DNA from: Agrostemma githago
Lineage: Eukaryota > Streptophyta > Magnoliopsida > Caryophyllales > Caryophyllaceae
Reading direction: 5' to 3'
Length of the DNA stretch: 64,000 bases
Assembly: GCA_958450325.1 (NCBI GenBank)
Contig: OY288251.1
Location: 69,829,666 to 69,893,665, forward strand
Below the pieces are notes generated by a model, which saw only the letters and a list, made by a program, of their open reading frames with translations, did no database searches and had not been told where the DNA came from. Numbering within the stretch: the stretch's first letter is position 1; each line of letters opens with the position of its first letter. Both the position numbers and the translations under genes were made by a program. Shown in pieces: positions 31,263-43,466 of the stretch.

Positions 31263-33498
31263 ATGTGGAGGAGGGTATGGATCAACATAACAGTCGCCAA
31301 TGGCGGTGAATCAGCAATGTCGAAGACATGGACGAGATACATGTCGAACCTTCGCAGAATCAACACTTTAGACGGACCTCTTACTTCCGGCGCCGCCTCG
31401 ACTTCCGCCCAGGTGATCTCTTTCGTTTCGGTTTTGGGTTTTTGTTTTATTAGCGTGTCGTGTGATTCTATGTTATGCGGCCATGGTTTGTAAGATGATC
31501 AATTATCTCCGTATTTGCTAACCAAACAAGTGATTTCGTGTTTACTGGGAGGTTCTCCATGCCTGATTTTTGTCCTGTAATCTCGGGAAACCGTCTCATA
31601 GGAGAATTTGCCGTACTCCCTTATATGTAATCGAACACCCAATTTTGTTCCATGGAAGAGAACCTCTGTACTAGCTACTTCAGCATTCAGCGTCGGGAGT
31701 TGGTTACCAGATAATGTGATTATAGGATCACCGGATTACTAAATTGTCGAGACTTAAAATGATGAAGTGTTGTATGCACAGAATTACATGTTTTTTGGGC
31801 TGAAAAATTAAATAGTGTCATTTTGTAGTAGCTTCCATGGTGTTTTACCCAAGGCTTTGATCCAAGATCCAGCATTCGGTCGCTCCAAGTTCTCTCTTTT
31901 ACGGGACATCATGGCTTCCACAGTACTCCGATTCTGAAAGGAGCTGATAAAGATGAAGATAATACACAGCAAAGTAGTGAAGGTGGCTCTGCTGCTGAGG
32001 ATTTATCCGTAAAGGTGAAGAGGAAAAAATTGAAGGGGAAAAGAGCTGTAGTGAGGTGGGTGAAGCATTTCAGATATAAAAAGAAAAAGGAGTATGAACG
32101 AATGACGGCCGAAGAAAAGATATTGTACAAATTGAATAAGGTCAGCCCCAATCATTCTCCCACTGTTCTTTCTGCTTTGGTGTCAAACATTTAGATACTG
32201 ATGTCGAGGTAGATGCTGGAGTTAGTGAGTGTGTGTGCGCATGCCTGTGGAAGGGGGGGTTAGTGGGGGACTGTTGCATGCCTCACAGTGTATGTGAAAA
32301 AAGTCGTTCGTTCTTGCTTCTTGGTTACCTCCTTAGTCCTTACCCATTTTACAGGCTCGGAAGAAGGAGACAAAACTCCTCGAAGATTTGAAGAAATTGG
32401 AACCCAAAGAGTGGTCGGAGACTACACATGATCCTGAAATCTTGACACCTGAAGAACATTTCTATTTTCTGAAGATGGGCATCAAGTGCAAGAATTATGT
32501 CCCTATTGGCCGAAGAGGAGTATACCAGGGTGTGATTCTTAATATGCATTTGCATTGGAAGAAACACCAAACGCTGCAAGTAATTGTGAAGACTTTCACT
32601 CCAGAGGAAGTAAAGGATATAGCGACTGAGCTAGCAAGACTAACAGGTGGGATTGTACTTGACATTCGTGATGAGGACACGATAATCATGTACAGGGGGA
32701 AGAACTATGCTCAACCACCAACAGAAATAATGTCCCCGCGAGTAACCCTTCCCAGGAAAAAGGTACGGAGTCATTTTTGTTGTTACAGTACGACACTATT
32801 CTTCTCCGTTCTTTTGCTTAAAAGGCCTTGAAATTTGAAATGTTCATGTCTGCCATTGCCATCACTTATAGCAGCAGAAATAGCGTGAATTGAAACTCGT
32901 GGAAGCATACATCTCTGCCAATGTATTTGATGTCATTCAATGAGTTATTATGATTGCTTTAACCTTGGAGTATTGTTGCGTGCAGGCGTTGGACAAATCC
33001 AAACACAGGGATGCTTTGCGAGCAGTAAGAAAGTATATACCAAGGCTAGAACAAGAGCTTGAATTACTCCAAGCACAACATCGGAACAGAGAGGATCATA
33101 CTTCTGGACAACCTCAAGATGCCTTCAACAAAGCCGATTCCCAAAATGTTTATGATACTGCTGCCTTGACGAGCTCGGAATTAGCACCTTCAAATAAACT
33201 GAAAGCACTGATGGCTGAGTATAATAAAAAAAGTATAGAGGAGGATGATTCGATGAGTGATGCTTGCATGGGTTCAGAATCAGAAGACCTATCTGATATG
33301 TTTGATACAGATTCAGATAATGAGGAAAGCGCAGAACAACCTCTTTACCTGCACCAATTCGACAAATTTCCCGCCAAAATTAACAAGGGAGATGTGCACC
33401 TCACGAAGAGGATCGAGAGTGCTGAGTTGGTGGATTTTGATGAAGTTGATCAAGTTTTTATACGAGCAGCTGAACTTTTAAAGAAGAGAAAATTATAG
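31263..33498 (+). CDS. Single-CRM-domain RNA-binding protein, probably organellar
   Basis: Four exons: 31263-31412, 31832-32140, 32355-32762, 32986-33498; 459 aa, all junctions in phase 0. The first ~60 residues are rich in R, S and T with few acidic residues, consistent with an organelle targeting peptide. A highly basic stretch (KVKRKKLKGKRAVVRWVKHF) precedes the CRM domain at about 180-285, which has the loop GRRGVYQG at about 205-212 followed by NMHLHWKKHQTLQV. The tail is acidic (EDLSDMFDTDSDNEESAEQ). CRM (CRS1/YhbY) proteins bind group II intron or ribosomal RNA in chloroplasts or mitochondria. This one matches the single-CRM group (Arabidopsis At3g25440, At4g13070, CFM9) rather than multi-CRM splicing factors. 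Which organelle is not decided. Confidence 0.9.
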
Positions 33499-33929
33499 TG
33501 TATTGGATTAGAGTCTCACAGTGGTTGTGGAAATTCGCTTCCAAGTATTTTTCTGCTAACGAAGCTTGCACTTAGTCACGTTACAATAGAGGAAAAAGAG
33601 GATTCAAACCCAAGATTTATTGTCCACAAAATCTATGTATTTGATTGTTTTTGGGTTGAAATAACTTGTTTGTATGGCGAACACACTTGTACGACGGGTC
33701 TTACCTGAAAAGGAAGAGGTACATATGTGGTTTTACGGAAATGAATTGTCATACTCTATATTTTGTGAAAAACAAATCGGATCTCAAGAGTAGCTTATGT
33801 GTTTAGGGATAATGCTGGTTTTGACACTCGACATGTGTAGTCGATAATTGCACGGGGTTCGCTTGAGCTCAACAAGTTAAGTTTTGATCTCAAACACGAG
33901 TTTGTTTTACTATAAAAAAAGTAGTTGTA
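33499..33929. other. CRM-gene 3' UTR and intergenic sequence
   Basis: AT-rich sequence with no ORF of note; it leads into the MITE at 33930. Nothing else seen. Confidence 0.4.
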
Positions 33930-34229
33930 GGGCTCGTTTGGGATGGGGCAATTGTTCCGGGGATAATAGAGCAAAAATGAACTAGAAAATGATGGAAAGT
34001 AGTGATGACATTAAACGGAAATGAAGAAAATTAAGGAAGTAGAGCTTATTTAGGGGGGAATTATTAATCCCTCTCCCCCCAAGTAATGCATTACCCCAAT
34101 GGGGGAATTATTCTCCCTCTTACCTCTTTTACACTATAAAATGTTACAATCAAGCAACAAGTTTATCCATTTTTAGTTTCTTTTTGCATTATTACCCCCA
34201 GAATAATTAACCCCATTCCAAGCGAGCCC
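33930..34229. mobile_element. MITE with GGGCTCGTTTGG termini
   Basis: 300 bp. The left end GGGCTCGTTTGGGATGGGG and the right end, inverted, GGGCTCGCTTGGAATGGGG form inverted repeats of about 40 bp with mismatches. GTA flanks both sides (33927-33929, 34230-34232). The 3-bp duplication and G-rich ends suggest a PIF/Harbinger- or hAT-related MITE; the superfamily is not certain. No coding capacity. Confidence 0.78.
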
Positions 34230-34546
34230 GTAGTGATAATAGTTCTTTTTCTCTTTCTACGTGTGGTTGGAATTCAATTCATAATCCGCTCGTTTAATAA
34301 GATTTTTTTTAAAAAAAAATATTCTTAATTGATTTTACGATGATAAATAGTTAAATACGAAAGAGTTTCCGGATTTTTGTCAATTCCGATTCCGATTTCG
34401 ATTTCGGTTTCGTTTTGGACCGGTCACGCAGCACCCTCCCTACTTCCTCTCCAAGCTAATTAGCAGCAACCAGTTTCTTTCATATCTGCAGATACATTAC
34501 ATCCCTAAACTCAGAGTAAAACCTCTGAAAAACCTTCTCAACAACA

Positions 34547-37402
34547 ATGGCGTTACGAATTGGAAGTATGAGGCTTCCATTTACAAAATATTCATCAATT
34601 CAAACTATTTATCCTTTTACCCTTCTTTCCATTCCCTCCTCTTCATCTCCATCTTCATCTTCATCTTCATCTTCTTCAGGTAAAAGATACTCGTATTAAT
34701 AATTATATTTTCTGGTTTTTGGAATTATTTTTATGACAAATATGTTAATCTATCAATTTAAATTTGTGGGTTTTTCGAATCTGCTCCAAAGTTTCAACCT
34801 TTAAGGAAAATAAATAAGGATAATTGGTTTTGTTATATACCTTTTCAGTGCACATGGAATTTGCAGGTAGAGGTTTTTCTGCATCACCCAATATCCCTAT
34901 ACCTCGGAAGTAAGCTTTTCCTTCTCCTTTTTTTGCCCGTAAGACGGATAGACTAAAAAAACGGGTCAAATATCAACCCACTTGGCTATGCCTTTGTCTT
35001 TGTCAGCTTGTTTGATCCGTTATAAGTCAAGAATTTGGGATAGAGTTTATCTAATCATTACAGTAGTATGTTGCATTAGTTTCACTGGTCTGTCTTCTTT
35101 AGTTTTCGTCTTTGGATCATTGGCTTGATTTGTGGGATGCCCGCCGAGACAGCCGTGTGCTTTTTAGTTGGGTACGAATGCAGAAGCTCGTCAAGTATTC
35201 ACTGCCTGTTCTCTCCTTTCCCTATGGGAGTGTTAGGGTTTTCAGGGCCATCGAATATTTATTTGAGATGTGCATATGTGATTCTCCTTCCTTGCATTGC
35301 TTTCTTCTCGACTCTTATGATAAGCGAGTTTCATCTTAAATTTCCTACAACTTAATCGATATATATATATCTTCTTTGGTTATTAGTATTAGGACCATAT
35401 ATCCTTTGTTTTTGTTTCTATAGTCTATTATTATTGACTCTTGAGTCTTGACATATTTAGGAAGAAGAGACTGGATGAAGTGTGCTTAGAGAGATATCAG
35501 CAATATAGTAAAACTTTTATACAGTCGTGGATTGTACAAGGTAATATGCTTTGGCAACACTTTGAGCGCTTCATGTGGGGTAACACAAACACTGATCATT
35601 TTTTAAAAACAAACTACGAGCTTGAAATGTGTCGGCCTTGCTACGGTCTTGTCTTTTGTGTCAAATCAAATGAATTTCTGCTCATATGGAAACGACATTA
35701 TATTTTTCTCGCTAGCTGTTTACTCAAAAATTGTATATTTGTGATTGACAAAGTAATTATTGGACACGAGTACATTTGTATTTGTTCTGTGCAGGCTTTA
35801 AGATGTTTAAGCCCTGAAATTTTTATATTTGGAAATTAGTTTAAAAGGCTCACCTCATGGCACTCTTAAGCCTAATGGTGATTATTGGTCGATAATTGGC
35901 TCAAAACTTCATGATTTGGTTGAAAAACTAGGCTTGTACTCCCGATATTCAAGACCAAACCATTTTGGCTGGCTTAAAGTGATTTAATTGCGAAGATATT
36001 AATTTTCACCACTTGCTTTTAATCCATAATTCCGTTATGAAAGCGAATGTGAACTACCCAATTGAATAGCGGAAGCTTTAAATATATCACTGCTTGAGCT
36101 ACCTGTACATGAAAGCTTATAAATGTACACGTTTTTCTGTCGCAGGGAAAGTATATGTGAATGGTAAAAAGGTGGAAAAAGCTGGAACTCTTGTATCTGA
36201 TAAAGCTGTGGTGGAGATCAAGGCCGAAATTCCAAAATACGTATGTAGGTGATTACTCTGAGATCGAAACCCTATATCTTTTTACACCGCAATCTCAAGT
36301 AATAACAATTCTGAAGAATATGCTAACTTTGGCATCAGAGCAGGATACAAGCTGGAAGCTGCTATCGAGCAGCTAGAAGTTGATGTTACTGGGAAAGTTG
36401 CTCTTGATTCCGGGTTGTCTACTGGAGGATTCACTGATTGCCTCCTTCAGCATGGTGCTTCTTACGTGTATGGAGTTGATGTAGGCTATGGCCAGGTGAA
36501 ATTGGATACCCTATAAAAATCTTGAACTTAATATCTCTCGTACATTATTGTTATGAATCGAATTCCCTGTTCGGAAGAGCTGAATGTGCCCCCACTTGAA
36601 ATTCCACTAGGTAGCAGAGAAAATTCGTCTTGATGAACGCGTCTGTGTTATGGATCGAACCAATTTAAGACATCTATCTGAACTTCCTCAAAAAGTTGAT
36701 TTGGTGACTCTTGATCTTTCTTTCATTTCTATACTGAAGGTAATTTCATGATGTTTGACGGAGCAATTGCTCTTGATTTCAGTGACGCACTTTCAAGTTT
36801 ATGGCTGATATATATTTGATGTTGATCATCATCATCATCATCATCATAATTGGGCACTTGGCATCGTGTCGATCTTTGTGTTATATAGGTGATGCCTGCA
36901 GTGGTGAATGTAATGAAGGAGCAATCCACACTAGTTACTCTTGTGAAACCCCAGTTTGAAGCTAAGAGATCCCAGGTTTCATATTTTGTGCTTCTTACAA
37001 CCTTGTTTTACGTATTTCTTCGTATTGTTGACATGATAACAAAACTTGTTTTATAATCGAAATAGTCAATTCATGAAAGCAATGTTTTACGTGATTAATC
37101 TGCGACTTTCTTCTGCAGGTTGGAAGTGGGGGTATTGTTAGAGATTCAGCGGTTCATCAAGAGGTGATAGATAACTAGTACTACCTCCATCCTGTTTATA
37201 TTTTTCATCCCGAATTTGGTAGTCAACTTTGATCGCGTTTGCCCTTGATTCATCTTTGGTGCAGGTTTTAGAGCGAATAATTGATGGGGTCGAAAGTTTT
37301 GGATTTAAAAGCAAAGGATCAATTGAGTCCCCGTTGAAGGGGGCTGATGGTAATATCGAGTTTTTGGTTTGCTTTGAGCGGATTACTGAGAAAGTGGTCT
37401 AG
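34547..37402 (+). CDS. TlyA-like S4/FtsJ rRNA methyltransferase, organelle-targeted
   Basis: Nine exons: 34547-34679, 34867-34909, 35461-35540, 36146-36248, 36339-36495, 36611-36739, 36889-36975, 37119-37163, 37265-37402; 304 aa. A serine-rich N-terminus (~55 residues) looks like a transit peptide. An S4 RNA-binding domain follows at about 59-115 (KKRLDEVCLERYQQYSK, VNGKKVEKAG), then an FtsJ-type methyltransferase with the SAM site ALDSGLSTGGFTDC at about 136-149. The K-D-K-E residues are in place (YKLEAA, LDLSFIS, LVKPQFEA, CFERI). Plant annotations call it hemolysin A because of bacterial TlyA, but TlyA enzymes are 2'-O-methyltransferases of ribosomal RNA. The expected role is rRNA modification in plastids or mitochondria. 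Confidence 0.92.
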
Positions 37403-37783
37403 TCTTACCTGTGGATGTCATATTCACCTTGGCTCTTCATGAACCGGACTGACCCAAGAACAACATGCAAGATTAGAGCAGCAATATTTGGATTTGTGGT
37501 TATTACACAACATGGAAATAGTATATTTAGAATGATTAGAGGATGAATTCAACATTATGACCGCACTACCTCGTTTTCAAAATAATATCAGTGTATTTAT
37601 AGGCCGTTTTTTGTAGGAAAACGGTCTGTAGTTCTCTACTACTCAACATTTGTACTTTCATCAGCAAGTTTTTGTGGTTCTTTGCTGAGTTTGAATCATA
37701 GGAGCATCATCTTCTTCGCAGTTAGCGTTCATTTAATTTCTTGCAGTTACAGTACTTGTTGGATGTATTTGCACACCATGAAG
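37403..37783. other. Convergent 3' UTR region
   Basis: 381 bp between the TlyA-like gene (plus) and ATG10 (minus). It holds only 3' UTR-like sequence; no structure seen. Confidence 0.5.
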
Positions 37784-39375
37784 CTACATTTGATTAGGAG
37801 TTGCTATCTCTAGCGGAATTTTAAGACCAACGACCTGGCTGACGACAGACAGCCATGAAATGAAATAACGTTCCGGCGTGTCTTCAGCTGTTTTAGACAG
37901 ACAAGTATCGATTAAGAGCTTCATCAGTTCATTTGTCCCACACGGATGGAGGGTGTACCATGGTCTATTCAGATACGGATGTTCCTGCAATTTCACATGC
38001 CAAATTCATAGAGTAGCTCAATCAGGATCGGTCTCAGAACTTCACTACAAAAATTGTCTATGTGCATGATATGAAATCTGGTCTGCAACAAAACTTAGGT
38101 ATCGAGATATCACGAATGTAATGTAACTGGCTGTGACTGTTTCTAATCACAGCTCACTGAGCATTAACCCGAGAACTTAAACCAACCTTACCAAACATCA
38201 GAGTACAAAACGGCTTGTACGATTAGGTTACAGCATAGGAGTAGTTCCAAACAAAGATTAAGATCAGGTGTGAAAGATGTACCAGTTGGGTTATGAAGGT
38301 CCACTTCGACTCTGTCAGTACTTTGGCGGAGTTGGCAGGAAGATCCCTTTCGATTTGATTTAACATCAAAGGTTGTCCATCTGCACGACAAAAGCCACAT
38401 GCAATTGAGCTAAGCAACATTACATCGAGCTACAACCAACAGAAAAATAATTTTGGCATTCGCAGGTATGCCTTTTGGACACGTACCAGAACAATATCCA
38501 CGGAAATATAACACCGGTATTCTGTATGAGTTGCTGTACAGAATATGAAAGTCATAGTAATGCACTTCATGAGTAGCCTGCAGGTTATGAACCAGAATTA
38601 AATTACATATACTCCCTACTAGTTTTCCTCAACTGTTGCAACAAATATTCTGCGCTATCTCCCACATCTTACAGCTCATAATCCATATATAATGTGCATA
38701 GACAGGTTTCGATCATCCAAATCCCAAAATTGTTGAGACAAGGTAAAGTTTGGTATCCCAAATTTTTGAAGATACGAGAACGCAGAGAAAATCGTAACAT
38801 TGAGACATGAAGATTTGAGAGTAATGCTTCATACCAGCATTAGCATTTCCTCACTGGTAGATGCGTCTTCACTCTCAAAGTAGTTAAGCTCCTCCTCACC
38901 AGTATGGCTGACTATGTCGCCATCTATCTACATAACGGGTAAAATTAATACGGAGTCCACAGGAATAATCAGAAGCAATACGATACATAGCATCTTCAGT
39001 CATCGGTGTAAGACATACGTTATTAGACTTCAAAATGCACATTTTCTCCAGCATAAGGTACCCGTCTACCTGCAAATAATGCAACATAAATCTTTATTCT
39101 GAAGAACTAATTGTACCATTTACGAAGCAACTGGATGATATAGAACAACTCTAAAAGCTCCCAAAGAAAAATGAAAGCAGAAATGGAAGAATTACTTGAT
39201 GGGAGGAAATTAGAGTTGTGTTTTTGAAAGGAACCCAAGAGAAAAGAGGGAGATCATGACGATAGCAAACCGAGTTCCATCGAAGAGCAAAAGCATGAGC
39301 TCCTCGACAAAATTCTGAAGGGCTAATCGTACCATCTGACTTTGATAACCCCGCTTTTGAACTTTCTGCTAACAT
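37784..39375 (-). CDS. ATG10: Autophagy E2-like conjugating enzyme ATG10
   Basis: Six exons (minus): 39375-39196, 39069-39019, 38927-38835, 38577-38487, 38380-38283, 37984-37784; 237 aa. Landmarks: FALRWNSV and LPLFSWVPF in exon 1; VDGYLMLEKMC; VHYYDFHILYSNSYRIPVLY; FRGYCSDGQPL; LTESKWTFITQ; EHPYLNRPWYTLHPCGTNEL. Cys186 in HPCGT is the expected catalytic cysteine that takes ATG12 from ATG7 and transfers it to ATG5, in the cytosol. The tail RYFISWLSVVSQVVGLKIPL is also typical. Length is usual for plant ATG10. The exon 3 start was fixed by frame: the nearer AG would break it. Confidence 0.94.
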
Positions 39376-40482
39376 CGTCTATTCCTGAAAACCGTAATAA
39401 ATATAATTAGTGACCAAAGATTTTTAACATTTGGGGATGATGGGTTTTAATGTTCTATAATAATTGCATTATTGCAGAGTTTTGATACAAAGATTAATGA
39501 AATTTCGCCAATTCCATATCCACCAACACGAAGTAATACTCCATAGCAAATAAGCTGCTACGGCCTGAGGATCGGTTTTATTTTATCAGAAGCCGCAGAA
39601 ATTCAGGCATTCAGCCATTATTATGACCTAATTCTAAGTCACACTCACTCACAGTCTTCAATTACAAGAAAGTACACTTTCTGCAATAGAAATTGATTAA
39701 GATTGAAAATTGGAGCAAGTAGAGTCAAGAAGACAAGAATCATGGATGAACTAAACAATTAAGCATGATTTTGCAACATGGGTTTTGCAGGAAATCATCA
39801 AAATCCATCAATTCAGTCACTAATATGACCTAATTCTTACTCACACAACTTTTTTGGAATGGAAAATTGATAAAGATTGAAAATTGGAGCAACTGGAGTC
39901 AAGAATCGATGAAGCAAACAATTAATCATACAAAATAAACAAAAGCCGCAACAGAAGAACATAGGTTCGAATTAATCAATACAGCAATAATCCCTAAAAT
40001 TATTAAAAGAAATTGGGAAAGTGAGAGATTACCAGAAAGGGGCGATTGTTGATTGATTGATTGACTGACTGATTGAGAGAGAGAATAGAGATGGAGTAAA
40101 CAGAAAGGAATAAAATTACGGTGAAACCGTCTCTCAGTAGAATTTCTGTTTTGTTTACATATCGCAAGAAATTGATTCCCGGAAAAAGAGCTTACTTGAA
40201 ACTGTAGAAAAATGCTGTTATCTGAAGAAGATTACAGCTTATCGGAAAAAGAGAATCGTGTTCAGAGTATGAACTTTCACTTGTATCTTATTGATTTTGC
40301 ATGAACGCAGAGTTTATTATACACATTTCGCTACACATTCCTGAGCGCTGAGAAATTGCAACAAGCAAATCTCGTAGTTACACGACTCTCCGATCATCTA
40401 AATTCTCAGATTGTTTACATATTGAGCATACAGACTCGTTCTATAACTGTGGTCGTCAGTAAAAGCGCTACAAAACGCAGGA
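39376..40482. other. Upstream region of ATG10 with a diverged direct repeat
   Basis: Between the ATG10 start and the MLO stop (both minus). A ~110-bp unit is present twice, at about 39605-39730 and 39790-39905, sharing tatgacctaattct and gattgaaaattggagcaa. An AG-rich tract at 40040-40100 may lie in the ATG10 5' UTR. No gene seen. Confidence 0.5.
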
Positions 40483-43466
40483 TCAACCATTGGATTTGTC
40501 GCCTTGATCATTGACCGGCTGAATCTCACTTTTGGCTTTTTCAGTAATGCCTGCAAGCTGAATTCTTACAGCAGAACCACCAGTTGATGTCGAACCAGAA
40601 CCAGATCCATGTCGGGGGAGCGAGTCTTTCAGTGTATGCTTCTTTTTCACCTTAGCCCGCCACCCAAGGATTCCGGCTTGTACATGCTCATCAAATATAG
40701 CTTTCTTGAAATTGGTTCCCATCTTAAAAAACAAACAGTCAGTTAAAACAGCATCAAATTGACAGGTTATAAATTCACCACAGGTAAATGTTGCATTCTG
40801 AATTACCTGAGTAACTATTGCATAAAGAGGTAGGGTGCTGTAACTACACATTACTTGGACGAAAACGCTGCATAAATTCAGTAAAGTTAGAATTAAGGAG
40901 AACATTCGGAATAATAACTTAGACGGTCAAAAAAAGAGTCAGTAACTTACCCAACGACGAGCCTAGGTATGATGTACTTGACTTTTCCCAGAATACAGGA
41001 GTGAAAACCGTATTGCAGCTGCATTGTTTTTATTCAAAGTCGCATCATTTTCAGGTCTGTAGTTAAAATAGTGATCATGAACACTGAACATCATAAACTA
41101 AAAACCGCTTAGTCGCTCACCCATATCCAGAAGAGAAATCCGATTTCAAATGCATTTTGGAAAAGGATGAAATGGATTAGGATTAAGGCAAACTGAGGTC
41201 GATTAAACCAGAAATGTTGATCAGAAGGTTTAACAACCAAATCTCCTTCTATCTGTACATGCTTTTCCACTACTTCGTGAGCTAGCTCGGAAATAATATG
41301 CTCCAGTTTCGTCCCCACAGCGAGAAGCAGCTGTAAACCAGATGCAACAGATCAAACATATATACGCCATAAATACATAAATGTAACATCCTGCAGGTTA
41401 TGAGGTAAAATGTTACAGCTACTCACAATGAAAGGAATAAATGCCATCCAGAAGTAGATATGCCAGCCTGCAGAAATAAACATACATAAGAAACATAGGC
41501 CAGCATACATAGATAGTCACTAGTCGGTCGCAAATGAGAGTAAACCAGGCCTCTTACCATTAACATTAACCAACAGGAAGATGATCACGAATATCCAAAG
41601 GTACCAGCTGCATTAGACGGAGTACACAAATTAAAAAATTAATAAGCTAGTCCATGAACATATTATGATCTCGCTTTTAAACGAAATCAAATGATCACTT
41701 ACCTTATCCCAACAACCCGTTTGAAATCATCTTCCAAAGCTCGCATCATGTACTTGTGGAAATTGAACTTGGGATTGCTCTTACAGTGAGTCTGAAACAT
41801 GAACAACAATAATGATGCCTTTACCCCATAATCGTCTATCAGAGAGGATATTTTGATATTTTCGATGACTGATAAGTTTACGACCTAGAAATGCATACCA
41901 TAATGAAACCTAAGCGCAATGCCAAGTAATCTGCTTTTGTCACTGCTCCATAAAACTGCTTGAGAAAAGAATGCTGCAGAGAAAAAAACATTATATATAA
42001 GGATTGCATAGAAAACTATGTCAAGGTTAGATTAGAATCATTAATCGAAGAGGCGTATAGAGATGAAGACAGTCGTTTACCATCAAAGCGAGGACAGAAG
42101 AATGTAAACCAATACCCGCAAAGTGATCTTTGATGAAGGCATGCTCACGAAGTGGAGTTATTACTGCATGATGTAAAGCTGCAGCGTGTGTTTTGTTCGT
42201 TAGATACTTACTACATACTCACACACACACTCTTAATGCAAATTGATGTCTCGAATGCAATGAAGCAGAAAATAATGAAGAACAAATCTTACAAGGATCT
42301 GTGTCATTAAGTTGCTGCACAATAGCAGTTTCCCACTCCTTCCATTGACGAATCTGTAACATAAGACGATGACAGTTGACAGCATTATATATTTAATTTA
42401 CCAGTGAAATTCAGAAAAGAAATGAATTGAAGGATGAAATAGCAGAGTATATATATGTGTATACTTACTCTTGCTCCACCAAAAAGTACAGTCAATAGAG
42501 AAGAACAGACATGAACAACCGCCAACACAAATATGAATATATGAAGGTGATGAAGTGCTTCAATGGATAAAAATGGAACTTTGTTCTGCCATTCAAAAAC
42601 CAAAGTTCAAAATGATTGAACAGATACTTGCCGCGGTATAAATAGTTTATACTGTACTAATTGAATGTACCTTAGCGGCACAGTATGCAGTTTGAGAGAA
42701 AGCAGATTCAGAAAGCAGGCGGCGGAAGCCACGACCAAGGTGCTCGCTGGCGACACCCTGTGTACCATCATTGAGACTACATGGGAGCATGTTGGTCACA
42801 AATCTCTTAGGAATGCACATTTTTGAGAGTATTCCTTGGAGTACTGTTAGCATTAGGGATATAAACCCTAACAGCATCAATTCTGTCCATTTTCCATACA
42901 TACTGTCCCATTAGTTACATTTCTCGAAACCCAAAATAATTACAGAATTGAGGCACATTTGACATAGCGAGCGAGAGAGAGGTTGGTATTGGTAGGAGTA
43001 TATATATATTACCTTCTTTAACTTTCTGCAATGCTTCAAACAAAGGCCTCTGATGTTTTTTCTTCAACATCTGAAGCAGCAAAAACCACCACAAGAACAT
43101 AAAAACTACGATTTGAAGTTATAATAACGCACAATAAAAGCAAAATATTAACTAATTAACGAGATTAATTTGAGTTGTTTGAGAGCTTTTAGAGTCGAGC
43201 TGAGCCAATGGACAGCTCGGCAACTCAACTCAACTCAACTCAACTCACTAAGTTGTCGAGCGAGCGAGCTTTGACCAAACTGAAGTCGAGTTGCTGTATG
43301 ATGCATATATACATACATACATACATACCTTTCCAGCATAATGAATGGATCTTTCAACAGCAAAAGAAATAGCAATGATGAAGAAACAAACAGCTGCAAC
43401 AACCCATGTTGGTGTAAACTCTAAAGTTGCTTCATCTTCTTCCCCTCCTCCTTCCCCTCCTGACAT
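40483..43466 (-). CDS. MLO family seven-transmembrane protein
   Basis: Fourteen exons (minus): 43466-43329, 43070-43013, 42882-42671, 42585-42469, 42353-42293, 42178-42081, 41973-41899, 41791-41703, 41607-41558, 41467-41427, 41330-41121, 41018-40951, 40867-40807, 40722-40483; 505 aa, every junction in phase. It starts MSGGEGGGEEDEATLEFTPT, then the first membrane span (WVVAAVCFFIIAISFAVERS). Family landmarks: ELMLLGFISLMLTV, EALHHLHIFIFVLAVVHV, GARIRQWKEWE, FNFHKYMMRALEDDFK, the paired WYLWIFVIIF/WHIYFWMAFIPF spans, and LHHAVITPLREHAF. The C-terminus has a probable calmodulin-binding helix (ILGWRAKVKKK). MLO proteins are plasma-membrane calcium-linked proteins acting in mildew susceptibility, root or pollen signalling depending on clade; the clade is not assigned. 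The ATG lies against an (AAT)n repeat, and the intron 1 donor lies in a (GTAT)n repeat. Confidence 0.95.

Noticed and set aside
31088..31309. Upstream ORF overlapping the CRM gene start
   Set aside because: It begins with GTG, not ATG, and its frame has no ATG before the CRM start codon.
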